A stretch of 63,107 nucleotides of DNA from NCBI GenBank assembly GCA_900660155.1, contig CABFPE010000521.1:137733-200839 (forward strand), in the 5' to 3' direction. Below, piece after piece: positions 1 to 14,065 of the stretch. Source of the stretch: Hofstenia miamia (taxonomy: Eukaryota; Xenacoelomorpha; Acoela; Hofsteniidae). Position 1 is the stretch's first letter. Every line of letters starts with the position of its first letter. The translations under genes and the position numbers were made by a program. The notes under the pieces are model-generated. The model made no database searches. It was not told the origin of the DNA and worked only from the letters and a program-made list of their open reading frames with translations.

Positions 1-1492
1 ATTGAAAATTTACCAAAGAAAATTGATAAAAAATTAATTTTTTATCAATCTAATTTTTTCAATTTGAAGGCGGCAAATACTATAAAGATAAAATATTTTT
101 GCACGGAGAAGATAAAAATAAGTTTTTATATAATCCAGTGCCAATGAGGTGGTTTATAAGTACTTTTCTCATAATAATATATATATCAATCAATATGCTG
201 TAAGAATAATTTATTCATGATTGCTCGTCTAAAATCAATTTTATTTACTCAGTATTGTTAATTAGTAACGCAATGTTATTAATTGGTTAATTGATAATAA
301 CAATGAAAATGCTTTCAATATGTGCAAATTATTAAAGAAAATTTTGTTTTTGCAGAAATCTGACCTTGTTGCTAATGTATATATAGTCAGAAAATTCCAT
401 GCATATAAAATATTATTTGTTGTTCAGATCTTGCATTTGAACTGATGTTGATAAATTCTCTATGTAATTAATACAGTTTAATTTTTTATCCATAGTATAA
501 TTTATATGTAAAGTCATTTAATGTTCCTACATGCATTTGAATGCACATGATTAGACTCCGAACGAGTGTAAGAAAAACAAAATACTTTTTAACTTAAACG
601 TTGAAAGCATTTCATAACTTAAAGGTATGCGATAGTTGAATAATGTGTCAATTCATATAAATAAGGAATTCATAAAATTCATTGAAATAATATGAGATTC
701 AATTATGAAACCACCTTTGATTGACGTTAAGAACTGAAAAGACTTTGTGGATAATTGCGAGAAAAGAACATTTAATTTGAAAATGTTTGCGTAGATATAT
801 TAAAGAATCTTTGAGCTCAGGTGGTTAATGAGAGGGAAGTGAGTATTGAATGATGAGGCTGTCTATGGATAGTGGCGCAACTCAATTCCAATGTAATTTA
901 CACGAAATGGCTCCCTAATGAAATGCTGCCATTTTCCGTCTTCTCATTAGTCATTAACTTAAGGGAGGCATATTACGAGTTAAACTTAATAAATCTGGCA
1001 ATATAAACCAGAAATATCTTTACCTTAATATATGTTGTGGTGCTTAAGTCATATTAGTTCATTAAAATAGGTTAAGATGAATGAAATGAAAACAAAACTA
1101 GAAATTTTGGATTTTCTCATACTGGACAGAAATTTTTTTCTTCACATCACTTTTTAGTTCCCAAGAATCCAAAAAATGTGTATATTAATAGTATGAATAT
1201 TAAAAAACTATAGGTTACTTATTTTTAGAGTCTCTTGATTTCTTCATTATTTTTTGTGTGAGATTTTCCTGAATGTAACATATATGATAAACTGGGCGTT
1301 CAATTGCCTCTACATTGTAAATTTTCGTTGATATCATTTGTGGAATGCATAGTTATAGCAAGCAATGGTAATTTTTAATTTTGAGTTCAAGAAGATCTTC
1401 TTAATCAGACTTATTAATTTACGTTACTTCCATTCAAAATTTTCAGTAGATCTATTATATGCTCTCCATATTAGATTTATGTAAAAGTCCAC

Positions 1493-1760
1493 TGTCCGGA
1501 TTTACTTAGAGGACACATTGAAGTTTTTACTTAGGTTCCCACTGTATTCATTTCAGGCCAAATTCCAAATGCACTCAAAATGGACGTGGTTGTCGACGGA
1601 TGGAATCATCTTAGTTTTGTTTGGGGAGTAGATACATATATAAAAGGCTACCCGAAAATTTTGTCCTTGTTCAGTGAAGATTAACATTGTAAATAAAAAC
1701 AGTCTATTTCAAACATGAATCCAGTCACTTTCCGAACATTTCAGCAACTATATATAGTGG
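1493..1760 (+). repeat. Possible solo LTR or core promoter (TATA box, initiator, AATAAA)
   Basis: TATATAAAAGGC at 1637-1648 is followed 32 nt on by TCAGTG at 1671 and then by AATAAA at about 1692. A TATA box, an initiator-like TCAGT and a poly(A) signal packed in about 60 nt is the R-region layout of a retrotransposon LTR. The sequence could begin TGTCCGG at 1493 and end in CA near 1745. I see no gag or pol beside it, so a solo LTR is most likely. A small gene promoter is the alternative: an ATG at about 1716 opens only a 35-residue ORF. Confidence 0.3.
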
Positions 1761-2057
1761 GGTTATTGAGAACTATATCAAGGGAAACTACTCTTAAATT
1801 GATATTAGCAAACAATAAATAGTTAAGTGCTTGAAAAATTACACTTAGAAAATTCTAAGATATCCTGAAAAGTCTTGTTTTTAAATTTTCAAATTTCTGA
1901 TCCATCAACAAGCAATTGAATCATGTTGAAATTTTGCATACAAATGTCTAATTTTTAGAAATATTTGCGTTTATTTTGATTAAAAATGTTTCATGCTTAA
2001 CCTATAGAAGGTAAGTGTATATGAATCAACAACAATTTCAATAAAAAAGTTGCATTA

Positions 2058-2063
2058 TTTATT
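2058..2063 (-). promoter_or_regulatory. Poly(A) signal AATAAA for the receptor gene
   Basis: TTTATT on the plus strand reads AATAAA on the coding strand, 47 nt past the stop codon. The spacing is plausible for a short 3' UTR, but such hexamers are common in AT-rich DNA. Confidence 0.45.
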
Positions 2064-2109
2064 AAAAAAACTATAAAATTCAAAATAAGCTACTAGGATG
2101 AAACTTCTT

Positions 2110-2187
2110 CTACTGGAAGTAATATGTTATCCAATAGATGAATTCGAGTACAAAAAAGGAGCTAGGAAAAAACACTCTTGAAAATAC
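2110..2187 (-). CDS. Receptor exon 11: TM4 and stop
   Basis: 78 bp including TAG; acceptor ATTTAG|GTA. The translation is VFSRVFFPSSFFVLEFIYWI then TYYFQ-stop, matching the SRxxFPxxFxxFNxxYWxxY terminal helix. Glutamate stands where most members have asparagine (FVLEFIYW for FxxFNxxYW). Phase 0 entry agrees with exon 10. Confidence 0.95.
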   Translation of the reverse strand, partial: VFSRVFFPSSFFVLEFIYWITYYFQ

Positions 2188-5100
2188 CTAAATACAAGAA
2201 ATTTACGGTGAGCAAATATTCTGAATATATTACCTATGTACATTAATAGACTATTTACATGTATAATAATGCATTATTTTTTGGTTTATCAATTAGAAGC
2301 AGATGAGGAAAATTTTTAAAAAACCTAAAGATTTCAGGTAATTTTTACAAGAGAATTAATGAAGTGAACAATAATTGTACATCAGGAGTATTGTAGAATA
2401 GCATATTAAAAATAAAGTATGACAGAGCTTCATAAGTGTACAAAGTTATCAAAGTTAAAGTCTAGAACATTCAGCTTATTATTACTCGTCAAATTAGGAG
2501 TTAATAGTTAAATAATTAAAATATAGCTTACAGGAGCAATGTTTATTGATAAATAAAAAGTAATATAAATCTAAGATTTCCACTTTTTTATGAAAGTCCA
2601 AAAACACCTCAATTCTTTAAATTGCTCTATACATATCACTTAATGAAAGATAAAAATCAATCAAAACTTAAAAAATGGATATTTTTATGATTTATATTTG
2701 CTTGACAAAATTAAAAAACGTCACCTATAGATTTTAGTTGATTATGCAATAGAATGTTGTTAGACCTTACGTAAAAATCTGGAAAGCAAATATCGTATCG
2801 TGACAAAAATCGATATTACCAGACCTTATTAATAAAGAATCCGAGATCTGAAAACTACATTGTGTCAGATGACATCAAACTCCGTTATTTAGCTCATATG
2901 TGATATAAAAATGCATATATAATCAAGGACAAAATCTACTTCTATTTTAGAAGCTGTGAGAAATCTTTTTTCAATTGTTGGTGTTCTCTTTCGATTAACA
3001 ACCTCCATCTTTGTTTCTGCAAAACCCTTGTATTCATGCAGCAGCTGTACTGCTTGTTCACGAGCACTTTCACCGCCTTTAGCCACTTGGGGTGGCAATG
3101 AAAACATTGAATGCTCAAGCTCCTTTAGAATTGTTGCTTCCTAATAAAAATTCAATTTTAAGTTATTAAAAATTCCATATAACTTCATAATTTCTTATTA
3201 GATATACTCGAAGCGCAGCTCAATGTATATGAATTCTGAATAACAACTGATTTAATAACCCAGAAATTATGTAGTGTAAAAAAATACTATAAAATAGCAT
3301 AAAATATTAGAAATAATTCATTTTTGAAATCATAAGGCCTACGGTAATGCATTATTGCGATGCTAGTATCTGATAACAGTATCACGGGCACCAATGCTAT
3401 GAATGGGATAAAATTTATTGAAATAAAAATATTTTCTATCTTACTAAACATATTTTATAGTAGAATCCCAATTTCAATGTCATATTTAATATTTTGGATT
3501 GTTTCTTAAATTTGTTCTTGTTCCTCGGGTTGTTTTATCTCACTGTGGTATTTTATTGGTTTCCTTGTATTACTATGTTTACTTACATAAAATTCTTAAT
3601 ATTACATATTATTACAAATTAATATCAAAAATCCGGTTACTTTAGGAAAAAGTGTTAATAGATAAATCAAATTGAAAGAACCGCTTTGATCGATATAAAT
3701 AATTGAATTTATCGTTCGCAACAAGTCATTCAAAGCAGGGATAATAAGAGATTTGAATAATTAATGACTGTACCTTATTTGCGTTTACAGCCGTTAAGTA
3801 TTCTTTTGCTTTTGCTTCTTGCACCTTTGAAGCATTTTTTGCTGCCTTTTCAACTGTGCTTAAATATATGACACACGCAAATTCAAGTAGACCACCAAAA
3901 ACGTAAACGAAGCAGAGCGCAAAATATATATCAAGTGCTTTTACCTAAAATTGTATGTAAAGACTTTCAACTTTATGAAGGACTATATATATATATATAT
4001 ATATACATATATATGAATACTGAAGATTTTTTAATTTTACGAAAATATATATGCTTATTGATTACTTGTGCAGACCAAAATTTGACTTTTATAAAATGAA
4101 ATGTGACCTAATTTTTAAATTTTAGTCACAAATTTGCGGGCAAAAATTAAATTTTTCACATGCATTAAAATATAAAGTTGCAAATTTTTACCAGAAAAGA
4201 GCCTATCTTTTAATAAAGGCTTTCTCAAAAGACTCAATGATAGCTCTATTGTTGAAGCAAGAACTAAAGTATTTTACGAAACCCTGTAGTCACCTGGCGG
4301 AATACCCCAGCACAATTAACAAATCTTAGAGTGTCCCAACCTTAAAAATGTAAAATTATGTTATCTTGCGTTAATCAATTGCCAATTTTCAGCTAAGAAT
4401 TGACACTTAATCGCTGACATTTTCGGGGTCAATTTTAGCTTTTTAGTATTATTTTGATTTTTGGCATATTGGTCCGCTCTATTGATTACATAATGCAAAT
4501 ATTAGGTTAATATATAGTTAATGAAATAACCACTAGGCACTATATAATAAAACATAAACGTAAGAAAATTTTAGACAAACTCAAACACATTGTATTAAAT
4601 ACAAATTAGTGTATATCCAAATTATTTTTGGTTTAATAGTTTCCTAACTTACACTAGAAACATTAGGAAGTTTCGAATTCGTTGATCCTATGAGTGTAAT
4701 AAGACTTAAAACAGTCGTGATGGAAAGACAAGCACGTCCAGGAATGCCGTCTCTGTTCACCCAAAATGCTACCCAACTGCACATTACAATGAGTGTACTA
4801 GGAACATAGCTTTGCAAAATGAAGTACAACAAATCGCGTTTGAAGTAAAACTTTAATTCCAAGTCCGAAAAATGACCTAAACTACACTATTATGTCGCGA
4901 CTTCACAATTCATGTTTATATCTAGCTGTTAGCAAAAGTAAAAGTAGAATCTCATAAATTTTAAGTTTTCAAAGCATTACGAGAATTCTTATTGAAAAAC
5001 TAAATGTCATTTGAATATTAGACGAACCTTGCACTTTTCTTTATTAACTTACCAGTGCTAAACTGTAAGGTGTAATTAGTAAGCGACAATGATTCTAGCT

Positions 5101-7171
5101 TGAATTGCGCCAACGTCGCCTTCTCTTTATTAATCGAAACAGAGTCATTACCCTTTTCCCAGTGTAGTTTTAATTCGTCAATAGTATATCCATCTAAAAG
5201 ATATTTTCAAAATAATACTATATCAAAACATTTATGAAGTTCAGGTATTGACTTAAAAATAATTTTAAATATCTTTGTGAAACGCAGTTTCATTATTACA
5301 ACTAAAAACTACAATTGAGAGTCAGCTTAACTAGAAAATTAACTACAGCTCTAACTTAAATATAAAAGTTAGTTTTACAAAACAGTTTCTGAAGCTTAGA
5401 GACTTGCTGAACCAGACAAAGGGTCTTTGAAGTCCCTGTACTTGCGATTTGGCTGTAGTCCCTAGAAGTCCTTTGTAACATAGATTCCATGTGGAAGAAG
5501 AGTTTATTAAACGCATTAGCTTGACATCACAATAATTCAAGGGACTCAAAATTCATAATTTGTACTTATAATCATTTTTAGGATTTGAAATATATATTTT
5601 CTTAACAGTGGTAAGTTCTGATAGATTCGATTCCTGATTCGCACAAGTACTATTTTTTGAGTGGGCTTAAAAATGTGAAAGTAAAAAGTAATAGATTATT
5701 TGCTTAGTAATGAAAAAATCTGGAGATAGATACCGTGAAGTCTCAGACTGATGGGATTAGAATAATCCCGAAAGATTAGAAAGATTTCCGAAATTTTAAG
5801 TTGTTTATTCGAAACACTAATTCGAAGTAACTACAAGGAAATTTGAGCGTTGTACAATCTATATCAACATTGGTGTCGTATTTTGAAATTTACTGCGACT
5901 AATCCTAAAAATAAGCAAATTATTCATTGCATATCATTGAGAACAAAATAATTTTAGCAGACGCTTTTTATTGCTGTATTATATATAGATTAAATAACAA
6001 TGCCTCCATAGCGCTTTATGATTTGCACCAGATATCTAAGTATTTGCCAACAAAGTGGCGAACACATTTCTAATGAATAAGCAAAATAATTTTTTATTAA
6101 TTTGTGTTTAAAAAATATTATATAACTCAAACTAAAATGCCAACTTAAGGCGTTTTTTAAAATGATTTTTATATAAATTAATGTTCAGCTCAAGCAGTAG
6201 AAATCGAAAAAATAATTGAATCATGTCAAAATACAATAATAATTTTGAAATGAAAAAATTTAATAAAAAATTTCAAAAGAAATTATAAGCGATCTTCGTA
6301 ATTAAAATAGCAGAATATTATTGAATCAATATACATTAGAATTTGTATTTTCATATTCTACAATAGGGATGGCAAAGATTGGCACAGCAAACGTGAACAG
6401 CTATGTAATATTCTAACTCTTATTCGTATTCGTTGTCGAAGCAATAGTGTACTTAATATATAGTCGTACACAATAGTCAGCATACTTTAATCGGGTTCTT
6501 CATACGGCATCAATGTCAAAGGTTTTATGATCACGATAAAGCACGTCACAGTGGGATTAGCCACCACATATGTGGTCACAAGCACGGTTTTTAGACGTAC
6601 ATTGTAGATGTATATATGATAAAAACTCAAACCATAGATTGCTTATTTTTCTGCCTAGATTGCAAAATTCACTTTCAAAAAACAACCTATAATCTGGATT
6701 GAAAATTAATACTGACAAAGTGCTTCTTACTAAATTGTGGCTTGAAGCATGTACTTATTCAATAAATTTGGGCTCGCACGGTTTATTAAGTCAAACCCAG
6801 GAACCACACGCCACAATTGCTGCTCTGATCCATATGTGGTGAGCAAAGCACTAATTTGTACGCATTTCTATTTTAATGGAGGAAAAAATTTACAAATATT
6901 GAAAACAAGTTAGACTTACAGCATTCAATCAGCAAGGAACATTGTTGCTTGTCCATGGGGAAGTCACTAAGCTTCATGGGGCACTTTGATATAACGGTGG
7001 CTCTAAAGAAAATGTTTAATTGCAAATGAATGAGTAATTACCAACATTCTTTACGGCATTGATTGAATTATAAAAAATCACAACTAATTAGGAAGGAAGT
7101 TTCCTGCGGCATGAAAATCGAAGTGTACATCAGGCAAAAAGTTAATGGAATTGATCAGACATCAGGACAGA

Positions 7172-7220
<49 letters not shown>

Positions 7221-10200
7221 AAAAGTTAGTGGAATTGATCAGACATCACATAAATACTAAAAAATCCTATAGAATTAATTATTTTAAAACACTTTAAAGC
7301 TCAAATTAACAGGGATAGTTTGATACTTTTTTATGATTGCTATTAGGAATTTAGTACATTTTGAAGGATTTATATTTCTCTCCATGTCTCATCGATTACT
7401 ACTACTTAAAAATTCATATTTAAAATATTGTCCGCTAGATGGCAACAGTTATCAATGAAGATATTCATTTTATTTTATTCGAAATCAGAATGATTAAATT
7501 TAATTACAGAAGTGGAAACAAAATGCGTGGTAACATGAAATAATTAAAAGGAAATAAATTTCTGAATATCCACAAAATTTAAAATCAAAGTTGACATGAT
7601 AGCACTGATGTGTTAGACGTAAATATAAAAACAAATCCAGCATAAACATTTCACATTAAGCAATTAGAAATGCGTTTTATCAACTGTGCACTCATGTAAC
7701 AAGGTTTTTCTGTCCTACTGGTCGTCCTTTCCAATTACTCAATAAACCAATTCTTTATTCACTATCACGCATTGTGATAAAAAAATAGTTATCTGCATAG
7801 TGTTTTAGAAAAACAAAAAAATTAAATTTGATATCATTTAACCAATGAATTATGTTAATAGATGAAATATGATTATTCGTCTGTTGCGCAATTATATATA
7901 AAACCTTTTTACAATTTTTTTTCACACAGAATTCCCATCAATTCCATTTGCACTGCAATTGTCCTCAAAAAATTTTGAGATTTTATTCCATGGGAGATCT
8001 TTTATCTTTTTAGAAAATGGTTAAATTGTGGTGCGCTAGGCGTGTTGGTCGCGCCAGAATTTTCGCGATGTTTATGTTTATGGTTGAAACAAGATGTGTC
8101 GTCATATGGTGACATCATCAACAGAAATATATTTGGTTATCAAGTGGTTTGTGAAATCTTTCAGCTACTTTTGAAAAGCTGAACAATGACTGAAAAAACG
8201 ATAACCAATTTAATATATTGAAAAATTTAATGAGAAGGCTCTCATGATGAAGTTTGTAATATGAAAAGTTATCAAATACTTTATTTATTTTGCCTCTGAT
8301 TTCAATCATTATTTACTTTCGTGGATATCTGTCACATTTAGAATAAATTTCTGAAGAAGTTTGTTGAAGTTTGATTTGGGCCACTTTGAGATCATTTAAA
8401 TAATATTCTTAGACCTGATATCAGACAAGGCCAAAATGAAGTTTATTCATTCCTTTTAAATTCAATCCTGTTATATTAAATCTGAATGTAGTCCAAATCA
8501 TAAAATGGAGACTGCGCGTTTTCCAAAAAATCTTTCTGATTTAACATACAGTAATTATCATTGAAGTTGTATAGTTTACCAACTAGCAATACATTAATTT
8601 TTTTTTAATGTACTTTCAAAGAGAAGCTTTGACATTTGTTCAAATCATTAAAGCTTTTCTCAGGAAACTGCATGGCTTCCATTTAAAATCCATTTCCCAT
8701 AGATACAATTATAACTGTTACAACGTTAAGTGCGCTATAGATATAATTGTCAGGTCAATCAATACTAATCGTAAACACGAAATTTACATGTAGTTTACAT
8801 GTACAGCTTCTCATAAACAATTTTTTTACCATATTAAGATCATTCTTACATTATAACATGCACATGTACAATAAATAATATTCTATGTGTCAATTTATAT
8901 TTTATAAAATTTCAAAAGTTTTTTATGTATTTTAACTTGCTTCGGAATTTGTAAAGAACGTAATTAGAATAATAAAATAATTTACTGTATTCACCTAATG
9001 TTACAAATGAAACTTCTCAAAGAGCTGAAATTTCTAAGCTCGGCTCGTTTTAATTTTGAGTAAGTTGGGCTTGGCTCGCCACATAAAATCTTTCAATGAG
9101 GTTTCAGCTCGATATTTTTTAAAAAATATTGTGCTCTCAGAATTTTCTTACATTGCTCTTCCTATTACTTAATAAACACATCTAAAATATGATTATAAGA
9201 AAAGCATATTTAATGAAGGAATAAGAAAGATATGCACAAACAAGTTAACTAGCAGTACTATAAATTTACTTTGCTTAAAAAAGGCTCGTTTTGGGATCGT
9301 TGTAAACCTGCACCCGCGTCCATCTTTGCATTCGACCAAACACGGTTCCTTATGGGACATCCTTAGTTGCCAAGCTATCTGAGAATACGTTACTGATTTT
9401 TACTACTCGTTGTAGCCTATTAGTTTAAAAACTATTTATCACCGTTCTTGTTTCTTTAGTAAAGCCATAGCTGACTAGCTTTTTATCTAATATTTCCAAA
9501 TCTAAGCCTTAATCAAATCAATCAATGCAACGCTGCTGCACATGCTTCTGTTTAGTAAAAACTAATACTTTCTGATAACAAGAGTACAGCGTACTGCAAA
9601 AACCTTCTCTAAATCTAAATTGATTAGAAGACAAAATACCGGCTTCTTTTAAGAAATTGTTTGTTTCAAAAAAATTGAAGATAATGGATTGTTTATTGAA
9701 ATTGGTCTGTAATTCAAACATATTCTTAGCATTCCTTCTTTAAGCATAGGAGTTTTATCAGCCATTTTTAATACTTATGGATAATTTGATGTACATATAA
9801 GCATATTAACTGTTTTAACGAGTTCTATTTCATTCAAAAAATTAAAGTAAAACTCGTCCTTCAATAGTTAAATTTATGCACATAGCCTATGCTTTCATCT
9901 TTATACGATACAAGTTCCTTAAGCACCTTATTCATGCGATTTGCGAATGGTTTAGCTTCTATGATAAAGTTATTGTCAATTTTAGTTTCATGAATATTGC
10001 AGGCTAAGTTTTTGTCCTTATGTAGTAACTTATTTAAGAAACTCCACTTATTTTTGGCTTGCATTAGTTTTTGGTAAAAATAGTTGGATTGTTCATCCTC
10101 GGAACATTCTTTATATAGTAGTTTCCTAGTAATTCTTCTCTTGTTATAGTCTCTTTCTCAACTTATTATGACCAGCCTTTGGACTACCAATTGATATATG

Positions 10201-13200
10201 CTTTGTTTTAAATGGTGCACACTTATTCAGGCCAAGGGTTCTTTGCTATCTTTTGAGGTAGGTGGGGGGCTCAATAATATTTGTCTATAGAAGTTATTCC
10301 ATGCTTTCAAAAAATTATAAAAAATTTATTCTATATAATTGAGAATAGATGATAACAAGATTGTGATGTTAATGCTCAGTAAGGCTGCACTGGAAAGGTT
10401 ATTCTCATGCCTGCATCAGCATCCATCCCTAAGAGATTCATGTGTACCCCTACCGGCTTTAACTGTAACAGTTTTGCCCATACCCGTACTTTCAATTTAC
10501 AACAACTGATTACTCTAACTATAGCAGAAAACAAAAACTTAACATAATTAATCAGTTGTACTACCAAGCATATGCCCAGTAAGTTTTAACTTAGTCACCT
10601 AAAGCCAACCTCATTTGCGATGATAAGAGAGTGACATCAGGTACCTGAATAAACAAGACCAGATTACGGGAAGTTTTATCAAAGCTTACACTTTATGAAC
10701 AAAAAATTACTTATATTAATCAGGTAGTTAATATTCTAATCAGGTTGGGTTCGGGCACATACTAAGCCCATATTTGCACTTTCTAGTGATGATGTTGGTA
10801 GTATTTTAACTAATAGAATGGAGATCCTTGCAGTAGAGATCCCCTTTCCAAGGCACCTCTGATTCAGACATATTTACAGCGGTTTTCTAATTAAACAAAT
10901 CATTTTGTTTGAGTAATGCATTGTACTTGGATTGTTCAGCAAGCAATGGGAAAATTCTCATACATACATTTATTTTGTAAATCAAACGGTTATGTTTGGT
11001 TTAATTGTTTCTATCCTGATTGGCTAACTTGTACATATAGTTGTATGTTTCTTAATGCATTCATTATTTCGAAACAGTGTGATACACTAGAACTGTTTTC
11101 ATTAAGAAAAGGAAATTGAATGCAAACGTAAAAATGATCACTTCATTGTCGTGCCATTATGAGAAATAATCACTCCGCACCTGCTATTAATCGAATGCTC
11201 TCTATTGTATGGAAAGAACAGGCTACATCACTTGTAACTATACATCGAATAATCAAAGATGTTAAAAATGGAACGAGGAAATCACTAGGGGATGCACCGA
11301 AGAGTGGAAGGCCGGCAACAACAACTTCTGCTTCAAATATTGAACAGATTCAAGCTATGGTACTGGTCGACAGTCGTGTGTCTATTCGAGAAATCAGTGC
11401 GGCACTTCATGTAGCAGTTGCCAGTTTCCACAGTGTTCTGCATTATAAGCTCAATCTTCGCAGCCTGTGCTTAAAGTGGGTGCCGAGAGAGCTCACTGAC
11501 AGTGAAAAGTTTCCCGTATGAAAGTTGCACAAGAGTTATTAGATCTTGGGAAACGATCCCATGCAGTTTATTTACGAAGAGTGGTTTTATCTGAGAGCTG
11601 TGCGAACAAAGGTTACAGATCGTGCTTGTTGCAGATCCGTCGCTGAGAAATGAACAGTTCTCCAAAGATCCCAAGGTTAATAAAAATGTCATATTATTGT
11701 TGCAGCAACTTTTGGTGGAGACACGTATGCAGAAATAGTTCCACGTGGCAGAATATAAACGGCAAGCTTTATGAGCAGTTTCTGAAAAAATATGCATCAG
11801 AAATTCAGTCATCTGACAAACCCGTTTAATTAATGTTCAAATAGAGTTTGTTACAAATGCTATGCCATTCCTTCGATGACAAGAAATGTATATTGTAATC
11901 ATCTAACAGGATAATGTCTCTGTCCAAAGACATGGAATTCTGTACATTGTTTATCTTGAAGTCAACAAACTCCTTGCTGAATTCTTTGTTTGGAGAATGA
12001 CTGATGTTGATAAGTGAAAATCTTTTTGATTTCTTGATTTCTACCCACAATGTCTCAAGATACGGATGGCTTTCTTCCAATCACTTGTGTCTTATTGGGT
12101 TTATGTAACTAGCTATCAATAACATCAGACCACATCCTATATGGTCTCTATTTTTATGGAAGCTTAAATATATTTTCTGGATTATTAGTGTTTAGACCAT
12201 GTCTCTGTAAAAGCAAAAATTGTAATGCTACCCAGCGCCCAGCTAATTACAAATCTTTTTCAGTTCAATTTTATGTGCGTGTGAACTCCTAACACTTAAG
12301 TAAGCTATTTTATATTATTTGGAGTTTTTTGAGAATGACTTAATTTCGCAACTGTCAAGTATTTTTGGCCTGAATTTGGATAAAAATCACCTAATCACAA
12401 AATGATTAGATAAAAGAAAAATATGCTAAATATTTTAGATACTGTACAAATATAAATTTGAAATAGGGTGAATGGATTAATTTCAAAAAGACCAAGGAAT
12501 TGATAATATCAAACCCATTTTATTACTGTGGCAACAAGTAAGTTAAAGTACACGATATTAAAAATAGTTGAAATTATTTTTTTATATAATTTTGCTCGTT
12601 GGAGGAGTAATTTTTTTGATTGAAGCAACGTTAAGTAAAATTATAATTATTTATGAAGATGATTGCTATTAACTTAAAATTCTAGATGCTTTGATTTTTA
12701 ATCGATGCATAAAATTAAATGCTTTGAAATCAGTATACCTAAAGTCTCAATTTTACGCCGGTTTAACTAACCATGTCAATTAATGGGAAACGTTAGTAAA
12801 ACACAATCCTAATTACACCATCAGACGAAGTACATCAAAGAAGCAAATATCATTTGAATATTGTAAATATCAGACTAGGAATAATGTAGGCTATTTTGAT
12901 TTAACCAGGCATAAGAAGCCCATGGATGCTGAAGTCAGATTTCCCGAATCAGGTTTAGAAACCACAGCCATTTAAGAATGCAGATATTACACATTAGTGC
13001 GATTAAGTATATACATTAAAATGATATAGTTGAACATCTACCTTGCACTGTACAAGATGCTGCCATCAGGCCATAGACGAATAAGTACGTTGGGCACGAT
13101 CACGTCTTGCTTAGAGGCATTCAGGGATTCTAAAATTGACCGTAACTGTAAATATTCATAACACAAAAATTTTTCAGCACAATTTGATCAAATTTCTTGA

Positions 13201-14031
13201 TTAAAGTTTATCAAATATACATGTATATTGCTAATCAAAAAGGGATGCATCTGGTGAAACCGGCTACCAACCAGCCTACTGGATTTGAAATTTCCAAGAC
13301 TGGCCTGTAAGTTTATTAGCTATTTACAGACGATAAATATTTCTTGTATATCCGATAAGGAGCAAATATTTTGCTTATGGGTATTATAACAATTTAAGGG
13401 TTGATAAATTGTTTCAACAGGATACGCTACTGTAATTAAAGAAGAATTAAATGGATTCCTTTATAATATCTTATTGTGTTATTTTGATTTTGGATGCTAC
13501 TAATAAAAATTATGGAACTATTAATATTAACAGAACATATTTATCATAAGAAAAATTTAACTTAAAAATACAAAACAACTCATAGAAATGAGAAAGTTGT
13601 ATTTTTCAATAGTATTGGAAAATACGCTCAAATCAAAATGTAAAGTTTTTGTGTATCGTATTTCAGAAAAATTACACATCCAGTTAGACAAATTACTATA
13701 TGCTTAGGTTTATAAGCAAATTTCAATTTTTAAGTTTGATAGAATGGCCAATTGTGTTAGATAATTACAATAAAAATCAACACACTGAAGTTGAGGAACC
13801 CAAATTGAGTCTAAAAACATCATAAGATGTAACATTTCGAAACATAAATTATAATTTTTAAAGCATCCCTTACAAATCTCTGGCATTCACTATATTTTTG
13901 TTGATTTGAATCAAATTTTGCGTTGTCAAATCAGTTATCTTTTTGAACTTTCGGCCTCTTTTTTGCATTGTCTATGTCCACGCCCGGTCCAGCTCATCTT
14001 CATATATATATATATATATATAACATTTAGC

Positions 14032-14065
<34 letters not shown>

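Noticed and set aside
2956..3144. Plus-strand frame opposite receptor exon 10
   Set aside because: Shadow of the real minus-strand exon.
5600..5640. TAACAGTGGTAAG and GATTCGATTCC, tRNA A- and B-box-like
   Set aside because: The two boxes are too close and no cloverleaf can be formed.
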